The notes under the pieces are model-generated. The model searched no databases and was not told where the DNA came from. It saw nothing but the letters and a program-made list of their open reading frames with translations. Shown one piece after another: positions 10,761 to 23,555 of a DNA stretch of 64,000 nucleotides. The DNA comes from Doris montereyensis (lineage: Eukaryota > Mollusca > Gastropoda > Nudibranchia > Dorididae), in assembly GCA_037039925.1 (NCBI GenBank), contig JAXRKP010000187.1, positions 286,001 to 350,000 on the forward strand. Reading direction: 5' to 3'. The translations under genes and the position numbers were made by a program. How positions within the stretch are numbered: the first letter of the stretch is position 1; each line of letters begins with the position of its first letter.

Positions 10761-12551
10761 TCAGACTGTTAAAATATCCTAAAAATCCTACGGTTTTAGA
10801 GAATTTGGCCCTCAAATGTTACGATAGCAAAGGGTTATTATAGAATAGAAGATCCCCGATACATTATAATTAAAATTATCATTTAAGATGGATTGAAAAA
10901 AGTCTAGATCTATAGATTCTAAATTATCTGGACCTAGAATTTTCAATTCTATTTTATCAGCTTTCTGTAACCTATTCTGAAGAATTTGCACTTTATAAAT
11001 ATGATATTATACTTTAACTAGATCTAGAGCTACATAGCATAGCTCTCAGTCACAGAACTATGTATGTGTCACTGTCTGTACCATTCAAAATGTTTACCAT
11101 CCCCCACCCATCCCCTTCCCTCATACAGATCACTAATCTACATGACCGGTACAGTCAGCTGAGGGGCCAACGATAGCTAACAGTTAAAGTGGTCTCATGC
11201 CCCTCCCACTTTGATAATTATCAGCGACCATGACAATCATCATCTTAATGTCAAAGAAAGTCCTCAATGTACAGCCTTCCTATCTATATCAAAGTGTTAA
11301 TGGCTCATTCCATTACTGTCCCTCACGATGAACATATTGATAGTCATCTTAAGTCTTACCCCAAGGAGACAGACTTTGACATCCCTCAAAGACATGCTGA
11401 GGTGGACTGGATGTCACAGCCACTGCCGTTAGACACGATAAGTTTGGCTCCTGTCAATGTCTTATCAACAATCCAGACAGGAAAACATTTGGTATGGAAT
11501 CGAAATAGTCATAGAATATTCTAAGGGTGTCGTTGCTGCCTAAATTATTTCATTAAACTGATCAGTTCTGACAATTCTAAGCTTATCTATTCAGAAAATT
11601 GATGTAGAATAGGTCTATGTATTATTTGTTTTTAGAAGGAAGACTTGTTGTTAGCGCGAGCCATACATGGGTCTATCCATTCAGCCTATGGTCTCATGAA
11701 TCACTATCGTTCGAGAGTTGTGTTATGATCATGTGACTTTATAAAGGGGAGTAATGTCGTAAATAAAACAAGGGAAGTAACTGAAAAGTAAATAATTTGC
11801 ATGTTTTCTCTGTTATGATAACCCGGTAATTTACTGATAACTGGATCTATGAGTCCTTATTTCATGGGTCCTCTTTTGTTATTTGAACTTTCTTTTTTTA
11901 ATCTGATGTTTCAAGCAAAACCAGACCGATCTTTTGACAGCATGCTATTTATGTTTAGATCAATATAGATGGGCAACTCCCCTTTAATTTTTTATTATTT
12001 CTTCTGATAAGTTAAGTTTTCTTCACAATTTGTAAAGTCGCTGTTCAAGAGATAGGAACGATATTCATAAAACATAATGCATTGATAACAACAACAATGC
12101 TATTAACATTAATAATAACAATAATAATCTAAGTGTTACTATCATGATCATCACCATCCTCATCATTATTACTACTCCTACCACAATGATCATTACTATT
12201 ACTTTTGTATTACTTTAATCATCAACTTCATCTTTTAAAAAATTATTATCAGTTGTGTCTTTCTCTGCTTTAAAAAAAAGAGAGAAAAAAAGATGCTTGT
12301 TTCTGAATCGAGAATACATCTTTATTTTTTTCTATTTTGTTTCCTTCTCCATTTGCGTGCTTTCTTTCCTAAAAAAAGGGTGTCAATCTATCTGCTATGC
12401 TTGCATAGTTAACAACAATATGTTGATAATATACCAGTATCCTTTGATTTGTCTGTTTCCCCATCTCAGGGTATTTTCCCATTTCTTCATGTCAAGTATG
12501 ACGGTAATCTTGATTTGTTTGTCTGTTTCATACAAAATAATTACCTCGTCC

Positions 12552-12715
12552 TTTATACGTGGGAATCTCAGGGTGAATTCAGAGGAAACAGCAAGGCGAA
12601 AGACTTGAAAAAAAGAGTAAATTCAGAGGAAAGAAGTAGGACCTACCACCAGCGTTACCCGCCAACCGCCCAAGTGAAATATTGGAAACTCAAAAAAGGA
12701 ATCATAAAACAGTAA
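12552..12715 (+). repeat. Family-R interspersed repeat
   Basis: Unclassified family with the core aaatttaccctgtccaccat, ggtgatctcagggtgaatt, gaggaaacagcaagatgaaa, gaaagaagtaggacctacca, gc..cccgccaaccgccc. Further copies: 12762, 14363, 15395, 15474, 18727, 23408, 49219, 58135. No tRNA boxes or TIRs are obvious. This copy carries an internal duplication of the gaattcagaggaaa segment. Confidence 0.8.
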
Positions 12716-12761
12716 TGAAAGGCCTAATTAATACTTAGTAGAGAGATTTGTTTGTTTACTT

Positions 12762-12905
12762 GAAATTTACCCTGTCCACCATTGTGATGACCTGAGTGTG
12801 AATTAAGAGAAAATGTCAATATAAAAGAGAAGTGAAAGAGCAAACGGAAAGAAGTAGGACCTACCAGGAGTGCCCGCCATCTGCCCGCTTTAAGAGAAAA
12901 AACGG
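12762..12905 (+). repeat. Family-R interspersed repeat
   Basis: Second copy, 50 bp after the first, from gaaatttaccctgtccacca to ctaccaggagtgcccgccat. Starts and ends agree with the other copies. Confidence 0.8.
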
Positions 12906-13249
12906 GACAAACCCGATCTATTTTCTTCCTCTATTAGGCCTTTCCCTTTCTTTACAGTTTTATTTCTATGTTCCTTTTCACTAGTTATCGCCCTACTACA
13001 GTTGTATTCCTTTTTATCACTTGGAAACTTAAGGCATTTATCACTGAGTTTTCATAAGCACTGCTAACTGCAATAAACGTTCTACCATTCAAACAGCTGT
13101 TATTTTAATCATCACAACTCTTTATATCTAAGTGTAACTTTTTACTGCTTCTATTTGCACACACAAACAGCAAGAAATAAAATAAAGCTATAAACGAGCG
13201 ATGCCTCATTTCTTTCTTTCTTTATCAGTTCCCATTCTACCTTTCGGTG

Positions 13250-14030
13250 TATGGGTTCAGATGCCCAAGAAGAACTTTCTCCAGGATGCCCTGTCCTGGC
13301 ATTTTCTGTTTCCTTCCAAAAAAGTTAAATTTCTATGCTTCTATGCCTCTTTTATATCTTCTTCACACTTTCTCCGAGGTCTGCCTTTTGGTCTTTTACC
13401 TTGGGCTTTAGCACTGTGTACTGATCTAGCTATTCTGTTGTCATTCATTTTGTTTACATGCCCAAACCATCTCAGTTGATTTGTTTCTATCTTGGTTTTT
13501 ATGCCATCTGCTTTGGTTTGATCTCTTATTGTTGTGTTTCTGATTTTGTTTCGTTTAGTTTTCCCTACCATTCTTCTTAGATATTTCATTTCAGCTGCCT
13601 GTACTCTACTGTATTCTGTACTGTCTAAAGTCCAAGTTTCGCTGCCATAGAGCAGAGTAGGACACTAAACTGTATTGTAATTGTATACTGCCATTTTGGT
13701 TTTTACCTACAAATGCCTTTCCTAGATGGTTATATATTACACTTGCCTTTTGGATTCTCTGGCTGTTTTTTTCTCTTAGTTTTCCATCTGAGTTAATCAT
13801 TACTCCTAGGTAATTGTAGCTTTGAACTTGTTCTAAATACTCCCTGCCCAATTTAAGATTTCGTGTTTTAGCTTCCCTAGTTACTAGCATTGTTTTGGTT
13901 TTCTTTGCATTTACTCTCATTCCTCTTTTATTTAGTTCATTGTTCATAATGTTGACATTCGAGTGTCTCATATAACTCATAATATCAGAAGTTGTCCCTG
14001 TATAAACACTTTCTCAAAGACTCTTCATTG
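13250..14030 (-). pseudogene. LINE reverse-transcriptase C-terminal part
   Basis: Minus-strand pieces in order: ELNKRGMRVNAKKTKTMLV, YLEQVQSYNYLGVMINSDG, LLYGSETWTLDSTEYS, VQAAEMKYLRRMVGKTKRNK, LRWFGHVNKMNDNRIARSV and GKRPKGRPRRKCEEDIKEA, then CQDRASWRK. This is the thumb and C-terminal region of non-LTR retrotransposon reverse transcriptases. The catalytic YADD is missing and at least two frame shifts are present. A related tail lies at 48050-48190. Confidence 0.88.
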
Positions 14031-14362
14031 TTTCAAAACTAAATTATCAAAGCCTCCTTTCTTCTCTTTCTTTCTTTCTTTCTGAAGGGATTTTTATCGT
14101 TAGAGTTTATTTTGAAAACCCTTGTAACTAATGTTACGGAGACTCAAACTTACGGCTTCAGATGGCTTCTCTCAGTCTCTGCCTGTTTTCCCTGTCTGTC
14201 TGTCTGTCCGTTGTTCTTTTACTTTTTCATTCGTATTGGAGCATGTTTTATGTTTGAGAATGAAACTGACTGACAGTTAGCTTATTTATCTTCTTCTTTT
14301 TCTCTCTTCTGTGTATATAAAAAAAAACGCAGGGGAAGATTGGGGACGGCGGGGATCCGGGC

Positions 14363-14480
14363 TGCTACATTGAAATTTAACATGTCCATCATTTGCAGTT
14401 ATCTCAGGTTGAATGATAAGAAAAAGAATGAAAGGAAAGATGTAGGACCTACCAGCAGTACCCAGCATCTGCTGACAAGA
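14363..14480 (+). repeat. Family-R interspersed repeat
   Basis: From ttgaaatttaacatgtccat to ctaccagcagtacccagcat, diverged from the 12.5 kb copies. Confidence 0.75.
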
Positions 14481-14512
14481 AGATATTTTTTTTAAAATCC
14501 ATCATGAAAGAG

Positions 14513-15087
<575 letters not shown>

Positions 15088-15217
15088 ATTAAAAGTGCAA
15101 CCATAATGGATTTGCAACAAAACTACTGTATGTACAAAGGCATTGCCAAACACTACCAGGAAGGAAACTTTGTAACTTGTAAACACACTACCATCACACC
15201 GTGTGTGTTTGTTAACG

Positions 15218-15267
15218 GCACTGGAATTTACCCAATCCACCATAACTGGTGAGAGAGATATTGCACA

Positions 15268-15317
<50 letters not shown>

Positions 15318-15605
15318 CTGCATCCGCCATATGCGGTGATCTCGGGGTAATTACAAATAAAAAAAAGGAAACAGCAGGATGAAAGACACCTGAAAGTGCG
15401 TCATTGAAATTTACGCCGCCGCCCGTCATATTATGTGGTAATCTCAGGTGAGAAAGAGTTCTTTTTCTTTCAGTGAAATTTACCTCGTCTACCATTGCGG
15501 TGATGTCAGAATGAAATAAGAGTGAGGAAACAGCAAGATGAAAGTTAAGCGAAAGAAGGAAAGGAAAGAAATAGGACCTACCAGCAGCACCTGCCAATCG
15601 CCCGT
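15218..15605 (+). repeat. Nested Family-R copies and (TACA)n/(TA)n
   Basis: Several family-R fragments in a row: 15225-15255, 15320-15390 (split by a TACATACA/TATA run at 15268-15316), 15395-15450 and 15474-15605. A further partial follows to 15660. This looks like repeated insertion or local duplication. Confidence 0.7.
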
Positions 15606-15696
15606 TGAGAAAGAGGAAACAGCAAGATAATAATAAGACAAGTGAAAGAGTGAAAGGAAAGAAGAAGAACCAATGAGTAATGCTCACCAACCAACC

Positions 15697-16620
15697 GTAC
15701 ACAGAAACCGTGATCACACCCGTAAACAGAAACCATGACGACACCAGTACACAGAAACCATGACCACACCCATAAACAGAAACCATGACGACACCAGTAC
15801 ACAGAAATCATGACCACACCCATAAACAGAAACCATGACGACACCAGTACACAGAAACCATGACCACACCCATAAACAGAAACCATGACCACGCCCGTAC
15901 ATAGAAACCGTGACCACACCCATACACAAAAACCATGACCACACCCATAAACAGAAACCATAACCACACCCATAAACAGAAACCATGACGACACCAGTAC
16001 ACAGAAACCATGACGACACCCATAAACAGAAAACATGACCACACCCATAAACAGAAACCATGATCACACCTGTAAACAGAAACCATGACCACACCCATAC
16101 ACAGAAACCATAACCACACCCATACACAGAAACCATGACAACACCAGTACACAGAAACCATGACCACACCTATATACAGAAACCATGACCACGCCCGTAC
16201 ATAGAAACCGTGACCACACCCATACACAAAAACCATGACCACATCCGCACATAAAAACCATGACCACACCCGTATACAGAAACCGTGACCACACCCGTAC
16301 ACAGAAACCGTGACCACATCCATACATAGAAACTATGACCACACCCGTACACAGAAACCGTGACCACAACCGTACACAAAAACCGTGACCACATCCATAC
16401 ACAAAAACCATGACCACACCCGTACACAGAAACCATGACCACACCCATACATAGAAACCATGACCCCTCCATACACAGAAACCGTGACCACACCCGTATA
16501 CAAAAACTGTGACCACACTCGTACAGAGAAACCATGACCACACCCGTACACAGAAACCATGACCACATCCATACATAGAAACTATGACCACACCCATACA
16601 CAGAAACCATGACCACACAA
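15697..16620. repeat. Minisatellite, 25-bp unit, about 37 copies
   Basis: The unit is aaaccatgaccacacccata plus cacag, with variants (gacgacaccagtacacag, cgtacatag). The array is about 920 bp. Because 25 is not a multiple of 3 and the minus strand of the unit lacks stops, all three minus frames stay open and read ..VYGCGHGFCVRVWSRFLC.. Confidence 0.97.
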
Positions 16621-16712
16621 ATGGACATAGATACACAACAAGACACAAGGAAAAAAGCAGATTCATTTCATTTCATAATTTGTTTTCTTCTTCTCACATT
16701 AACTTAATACAT

Positions 16713-16715
<3 letters not shown>

Positions 16716-16771
<56 letters not shown>

Positions 16772-16790
16772 CATAATAATAATAATCATC
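16716..16790. repeat. (ATA)n microsatellite
   Basis: About 24 repeats of taa with a single cat interruption. The region to 17260 is AT-rich with dispersed tacatacata runs and no coding sense. Confidence 0.95.
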
Positions 16791-17639
16791 CCATCATGTT
16801 AATTAATACTTCAAGTTAGTTGTCACAAGCAAGCGTAAGTCAAACGGGTGAATTCCTCCTTGTAGTACAATAATATACATTATAAAATTATCATAATAGG
16901 AAATAAATGTGTATAACACAATACACATACAAACTTACATAAATAACTAAGCATTACAAACAAATGTTATAATAATATTATATATATGTATATATAAATA
17001 ATATATGCACATATTGTACGAAAAATCATGGAAATAAATACACAATACAGATGACATATATCAGTACATACTATGCATGATACAGGCCTACATAAATACA
17101 TACATACACGTACATACATATATATACAATTAAGCCTTCACTGACACAGACATACACACACACATACAAATTGACGCATATATACACACACACGTATACA
17201 TACATACACACATATGTATACATACATACATACTTTTATTACACACATGTACTCATCATCACATTACTCACATTACTGATTTGCATAATTATTCCTCTTG
17301 GTTCTTTGTATGACTCTGTGCTTTAAAAAACATAAACAACAAATAACAACTCACTACATCCATATTGACAATGACAGCATTTTGAAATTATTTGTAGACA
17401 GCAACAACAGCAACAGCAAAAAAACCCCAAAAAACCAAACTAGTATTACTAATAGATATAAAAAGTGTATGATTCATTAGTAGAGGTAAATTTACATTGA
17501 AATCACAGAACTTTCTGACTCAAACCCGTTTGACTTGGAGAGTGGTACTGATCATTATCCAACCCAAAGACGCAGAATAGATTAAATAAGATTTAATATG
17601 AGAAAATAATAGGTTAACTCGGACAACGTTTGCAACACC

Positions 17640-17992
17640 AGGGTATATAAATAAAGATAAAGATAAAGATGGATTTATAGGCCGTATCCCCGCACAAGTG
17701 CAGGCTCACCGAGCGTACATCATTTATTTCCCTGCAGGTCATTTCATTCAAAATCTTTCTCAACTCCCGATGGAGCATACAGTACACAAGCCTATTTGAC
17801 TTTTACTACTTTTAGTAATAACACTCTAACAACATCTCTCTCTTTCTATAGCTGGGTACTCATTCACACCTGAGTCAAGTGAGAAAATTAGAGTGAAGTG
17901 CATTTCCCAAGAGCAAAACGTTGTGATGTGAAACCCGCTACCTTTTGGTTAAGAGGCAGACTCCTTGCCTCTGGACTACCGAGTCCCCCTTT
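17640..17992. repeat. Composite repeat with SINE family 2 head (minus)
   Basis: Bases 17925-17992 are the minus-strand head of SINE family 2 (..ctctggactaccgagtcccc). The preceding part (..ctatagctgggtactcattc.., cctgagtcaagtgag) recurs at 32545-32670, so it is a dispersed element of its own. Confidence 0.65.
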
Positions 17993-18726
17993 CGGTGATG
18001 ACTCCTGGGGTCTGGGGGTGGGGGAGGATTTTGTTTGTATAAGTTTTGAGATTATGACGTCATCAGTTTTTGCGATAGAAACAAGAATCTACGCGACATT
18101 GTGACGTGTTTGAACCATGACTTGAAATAAAAACAAAGAGAAACATTTTTTCTTCATAGTTATATTAAGATAATGTGACTCTTACAAATGTTACTGTGTA
18201 AATCATGGGTTTATGATAATGTAACTTGTGTCAAATAAAATTCCTTTCCGTCAAATTCATATATTTCAATTCGTTTAAAATATTTTTAGGTTTCGTCAAT
18301 TTTCAATACCAGTCTTATCAAACCGTAACACTAGTTTTGGAACAGTAATACTGTATATATCAGAATGAAAAGAAAGAAGGAGATAACTGTTCAGCGACTA
18401 CTCCAGGAAAGGGGAGATATGTAGAAATGTACAACAATGATAAAACCTCTAGTGACCAAACCTTTTATTACTACCACTTACTACTACTACTACTACTACT
18501 ACTTTACTACCCTACCATCAGTAATCATAAATCAAATCGTCATCGTACGATTTCCATCTTAACTGAATGACCAATGTATGAACTTTACAAAATGAAACGG
18601 TGATTCCATTATAAGTTGTGCAATGTAATACACCCAATGTTCATCAAACAAAACAGAGTTACTTTGAAGTTGAATGTCAGATGTGTACATCAATGGAACG
18701 TATAGTTGACATGTTTTGTTTGAATG

Positions 18727-18850
18727 ATTGAAATTTCCCCGTCCATCGTATCCAGTAATCTCAGAGTAAACTAAGCGGAAACAGTAAAATGAAATGAAGG
18801 AGACTAGTAAAAAAGTGAAAGGAAAGAAGTAGGACCTACCAGCAACCTCC
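18727..18850 (+). repeat. Family-R interspersed repeat
   Basis: From gattgaaatttccccgtcca to gaagtaggacctaccagcaa. A short start-only fragment lies at 19355-19392, directly before a SINE-rich stretch. Confidence 0.75.
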
Positions 18851-19522
18851 CCACTCAATGAGATGAAAGTAAATGTAAGATAGTTTGTCAAAATCTCATT
18901 TTTGTAAAAAAATCCAGCGACAACTTAAAAAAAAAGTTTTCAAAACATCATCAGGAGTTAGACTGTCAAATAAAGCATAGATTGTCTGTGTTAGTATGAT
19001 TAACACATCATAACTCATTTTGAAGAACAAAAAAAATCATCACCATAACATCTATGCACACCACACATACATGTACTTTAACTTTAACAAAGAAAAAGAT
19101 ACCCCCACCCTCCTCACACAAAAAAAAAAAATATCCTCTTACAAAAAAAAAATGACCATGAAGCTATAATAACATCCCCAACCTTAACAATAATAAACTA
19201 GTAAATGTCACGTCGTGACCCCCCCCCACCTGGGCCAGCCAAGGGTTTTCAACCTACGTTGTCGTGATGACAAAAACTCACAACATTTCAGTTTCAGTTT
19301 CGCTACACCACTTCCTACAAATGGACCTTGGTATTTGTTTGTTTCTTTTCTTTGAAAGTTACCCCGTCCACCATTGCGGTAATCTCAGGGTTGGTCTTGG
19401 TAAGCTGAATTTGTGAACAGTAGCCAAAGACATCAAAGATTTTCTCTTTCTGATTAAAACCTCTTCTTCCATCTCAATCAAAATGATGCTAAATTGAACT
19501 ATTTCTTCTACCATAGCTCTGT

Positions 19523-19830
19523 GGGGACTCGGCAGTCCAGAGGCAAGGTGTTGGCCTCTCAACCAAAAGGTAGCGGGTTCGAGCCCTGCCAATGGTTGAA
19601 AAATTTTCTCGATTTTTTAAAGAGTAAAAATCTACCCCCCCGGGTCCAGGTAGGTGAATTGACACCTAGTCCCATCGGAGACGGATGATAAAAAAAGAGG
19701 TCCCGTGTACAGACCACAACGCTCTGTGCACGTTAAAGATCACTTTACAGGGCAGTCCGGGCAAAATTAATAATCCTACAAAAAATCCAGAGATCGCCTT
19801 AGTTGTGGATGTGTGTAAATCAAATCAAAC
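19523..19830 (+). mobile_element. tRNA-derived SINE, family 2, near full length
   Basis: Head GGGGACTCGGCAGTCCAGAG, box B GGTTCGAGCCC, a C-rich stretch, then ..ctctgtgcacgttaaagatc.., tail ..gttgtggatgtgtgtaaatc aaatcaaac. This is one of the best copies for a consensus. Confidence 0.85.
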
Positions 19831-20075
19831 AAAAAAACCATAGCAACTCGCATCAGCTCACACTACACATGTGAGAAACTTAAAAAAAACAACAGCACAG
19901 CTAATAATATTATTAAATTCATAATCAAATCATTGGAACTAACAGTTTCAAATCACAATATTAAGATTGTTTGACAATGGATGGGGCAGAGTGGTTATAC
20001 TGGTAGTATAATATACTGAACATTGAGAAAAAGCTGCACACATCATGTTTTTCATTTGATTCCTAGAATCATGAC

Positions 20076-20522
20076 CAATGTTCCCTCCAATTTTTTTTCT
20101 AGTCTGTGTGTGCACATTTTTTGGTGTTGTGAAAAGTTTGACAAAAAGAAAAGAAAACTCCCAATTGTGTGCACATTTTTTGGTGTTGTGAAAAGTTTGA
20201 CAAAAAGAAAACAAAAACGCCCAATTGTGTGCACATTTTTTGGTGTTGTGAAAAGTTTGACAAAAAGAAAACAAAAACTCCCAATTGTGTGCACATTTTT
20301 TGGTGTTGTGAAAAGTTTGACAAAAAGAAAAGAAAACTACCAATTGTGTGCACATTTTTTGGTGTGAAAAGTTTGACAAAAAGAAAAGAAAACTACCAAT
20401 TGTGTGCACCAAGTGCATGAGAATGGCCTTAAGACTTAATTATTTTTCTTATTGGTGTGCATTTCTCAACTGTGCACACATTTTCTCCCTGGTGCACACT
20501 GCACAGCTTAGAGGGAACATTG
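20076..20522. mobile_element. hAT-like MITE with 8-bp target duplication, copy 1
   Basis: Ends CAATGTTCCCTCCAA and TTAGAGGGAACATTG are inverted repeats. Flanks 20068-20075 and 20523-20530 are both ATCATGAC, an exact 8-bp target-site duplication, the hAT hallmark. The interior carries five ~60-bp tandem units. No transposase. Confidence 0.88.
20105..20410. repeat. Tandem repeat inside hAT-like MITE, ~60-bp unit x5
   Basis: The unit is gtgtgcacattttttggtgt, tgtgaaaagtttgacaaaaa, gaaaacaaaaactcccaatt. The fifth unit lacks six bases (ggtgtgaaaag). The second MITE at 20923 holds a single diverged unit. Confidence 0.95.
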
Positions 20523-20745
20523 ATCATGACCCATCTCTACAATAAACAATATTGCAGGCAAACAATAATTACAGATGGACACACTATGAAAAATGATGAA
20601 AAAAGAGAAAGGCAAGGGAAGAAAACGTAGACACTTGGGAGTTGATGACAACAATGGCTCCTCTAGCTATTGCACTGATTATCATATTTATGAAAGTCTC
20701 TCTTTCATAGATAAGTGATGAAAACTAACCTTGTTCGTTTCATTG

Positions 20746-20800
20746 AAATTTACCCAGTCCACCACATGTGTGGTGATCTCAGGGTGAAGTTGAAAACAAT
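20746..20800 (+). repeat. Family-R fragment
   Basis: Start portion only: attgaaatttacccagtcca, ccacatgtgtggtgatctca, gggtgaa. Confidence 0.7.
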
Positions 20801-20922
20801 GAAGAAGAAAACAATAAAGTACGGAGTAAGGAAAGGAACAAATAAAATATTCATCAAATAGTTAACTGAAAAAGCAAAATAGTACATACAGTTAGGCAGA
20901 GATGTTTAAAACTGCTCATTAC

Positions 20923-21133
20923 CAATGCTCCCTCTAGTTTTTGTAGTCAGTGTGTATACAATTTCTGGTATTGTGCAAAGTTTGATGAGAAGATCCAAAT
21001 TGTATGCAAATAAATAAGATTTGTTGAAATTTGTGCGTGCTGTTGTTTTTCAATGGTGTGTGCAGATATTTCGCAACTGTGCCCACCTTTGTGTGCGAGG
21101 CGCGCATACACGCACAGCTTAGAGAGAACATTG
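20923..21133. mobile_element. hAT-like MITE, copy 2
   Basis: Ends CAATGCTCCCTCTA and TTAGAGAGAACATTG. Flanks CTCATTAC (20915-20922) and CTCATTGA (21134-21141) agree at six of eight bases. Interior is similar to copy 1 but with one unit. Confidence 0.8.
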
Positions 21134-22509
21134 CTCATTGACTCACATTTCCCTCCTTCCCATCCATTGAGAGCACCGGCAGAAGCTAATGAATCAAAAC
21201 AAACATTTACCGACAATAAGTACTTGTATCTCTGTTATCTAAATTGTGCTTATAATGACGCAACAAGTAATTTCATGATGAGTTGAATATGATCACTCAA
21301 ATTGTCTGTTAAATTAAATGACATTCTAGGATTGAATTTCAAATTAATTTTTATCTCATGAAAAACACATAGATTGAACCACTATTTAAACCTAAGCCTT
21401 TTTAACAAATTTTAACAAAGGAACAGTAACTTAGTTTGACACAACTTTAAATACATACGATAAGACAAAAGTGCTAATGAGATTTTTGAAACTTGTGGTG
21501 TATTTTTTCCAATGGAATTTACCCATTAAAATAAATGAAAAGGATTTCACATTCAGTTCTTGCTCCACACCCACATCCAGTATTGCTGTGCTTGCAATTA
21601 ATATGAACAAAATGGATGAAAAAACGTTTTTGGTGTGTGATTGCACACTCAAATAATTGGTCCTCCTGTTCAACAAAACTTGATGAAAAAAAAAAAAAAA
21701 ACTTAAATTAACCTGCTTGTTTTGTGATTGAAAACAAATTGAACAATAATGAGAAAAAACCCCCAAAACAACCCAAACTTATGGCTGTACTGTTAAGACA
21801 GTACAGGACAAATATCGTTAGGCAAATAAAAAAATAAAAATCTCATGAGACATTTCCAAGGAACAAAACGAAATTTGTTCTATTTAATATACAATAACAC
21901 GTATCCATTAATACACGTCAGGTATGCATAATTGCACATTCAAAACTACGAACTTGTGACAACATTTGTGAAATAATTTGCCCTCTTAAGTATTAAAAGC
22001 AAAAGAAAAAAAGAGAAAGACAGTTTAGATGGGAAAGACCCTCGCATACGTATTACGTATGAAGGTGTAAACTGTGATCTCATCAACTCGTACAGCTATG
22101 CAACAAGCTCGTTAAGCATTTCGCTGTGTGGTCCATATAGAACAGACTTGCGTGTCACCAACACACAGAATGATTGCAATTGAAATTGATAACAAACGTC
22201 GTTTGGAACAGCTGTTGACAACATTCAGCGGTTTATCTCAGCTTCCCAAGAGCAAGCAAGAATAACAAATTTTTTACTAAAAAAAGCCTGAGGTTTCCTT
22301 TGACTTCGTTAAGAACTTTATTTAGTTTGTCTCCTTTACTTATCTTTCTCATTATCTAAAAAACAAAACACCAACAGCAATAACTGCCCAAAGCAGACAT
22401 GCTGTCATGTTTCTACACACTCACAGTACTCACACACAATCTGTCCTGTCGCATTGCGTAAACGTCAAGCCGATACAATTATATATGAGTTACTTAAGTA
22501 GCTTCCTAT

Positions 22510-22695
22510 AACTGGTATAACTGCCCTGTATCACCTGCACTGTATGTGTAACTGCACTGTATGCATACCTGCACTGTATGCGTAACTGCACTGTATGCAT
22601 ACCTGCACTGTATGTGTAACTGCACTGTATGCATACCTGCACTATATGATGCGTAACTGCACTGTATGCGTAACTGCACTGTACGCGTAACTGCA
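22510..22695. repeat. Tandem repeat, 17-bp unit x ~11
   Basis: The units ctgcactgtatgcgtaa and ctgcactgtatgcatac alternate, giving a 34-bp higher-order unit. Confidence 0.93.
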
Positions 22696-22913
22696 AATTT
22701 TTCTCTTATCCTCAAACGGTGTGTAAATATCCAGCCACGACTGTATATACCCTGATAACAAAACCATAACATAGCCATGAGGAAGATATGCTGGGAGCTA
22801 ATTAGGAACGGGATAAAGCGACATTGCCATTTTGTAGCCTTGGAATCACTGACCTGTGGGTTGATAATGTCAACTGATTTGATTCACTGTTGCCGTATAC
22901 TAAACAAGTCTTA

Positions 22914-22990
22914 TCAGAATCAGAATCCTTTATTTGTCTCTGAAAAGAGACATTTTGTACGGTCATAGTGACATAACAACATATTAATAT
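22914..22990 (+). repeat. Dispersed repeat end, copy 1
   Basis: tcagaatcctttatttgtct ctgaaaagagac.. gtcatagtgacataaca recurs at 26505-26580 with about 85 per cent identity. It is the end of an unidentified retroelement or SINE. Confidence 0.65.
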
Positions 22991-23407
22991 TTCATAACAT
23001 TAACATACAAGCTCGTACATACATGTGTACTCATGAATGAAAAATATTCCAGCGCAACAATGAGCATTGCATTCAAATTCAATCAAAGCAATATATAAAT
23101 CCATCTAATCATCTGTCCAATCATTCCTCTATTTATCTATCTACCTATCTATTTGTTTATCTAGATATCATCTAAGTTCATTGCTCAGCAATACTAAAAT
23201 ATAAAAAGCATTTGGAAAGCGGAAACTTGTGACATTTCAATTCACACACGTACCACTGCACATCAAAACCCAATCTTCATACCCTCATCTACCTTGAAGA
23301 AGAAAAAGAGAAGACAACTTAACACCTCACAAAAAACAAAACAAAACAAAAGACCCCCCTATCCCCGTCCTTTCCTTCCTTCCACACAAATTCAAACTTT
23401 TTTTGTT

Positions 23408-23555
23408 TTAATTGAAATTTACCCTGTCCACCACATGCGGTGATCTCAGGCAGAATTGAGAGGAAACAGCAAGACGAAAGAAGAGTGAAAGTGAAAGCGA
23501 AAGAGTAAAAGGAAGTAAGTAGAACCTACCAGCAGACCCGCCAACCGCCCACCAA
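23408..23555 (+). repeat. Family-R interspersed repeat
   Basis: A good full copy: ttgaaatttaccctgtccac, cacatgcggtgatctcaggc, gaggaaacagcaagacgaaa, ..gtagaacctaccagcagacc cgccaaccgccc. Confidence 0.82.

Noticed and set aside
15578..16666. Six overlapping frames of 79-200 aa with VYGCGHGFC repeats
   Set aside because: They arise because the 25-bp minisatellite has no stop in any minus frame. Not annotated as coding.
20105..20410. Regular repeat array that could look like a CRISPR array
   Set aside because: Units are contiguous with no unique spacers and lie within a transposon with 8-bp target duplication, in a eukaryotic genome.
22390..22420. Candidate RAB22 exon 1 (minus, ..ACLLWAV..)
   Set aside because: The residues before the P-loop should be KVCLLG with a following GT in phase 0; this stretch fits neither.
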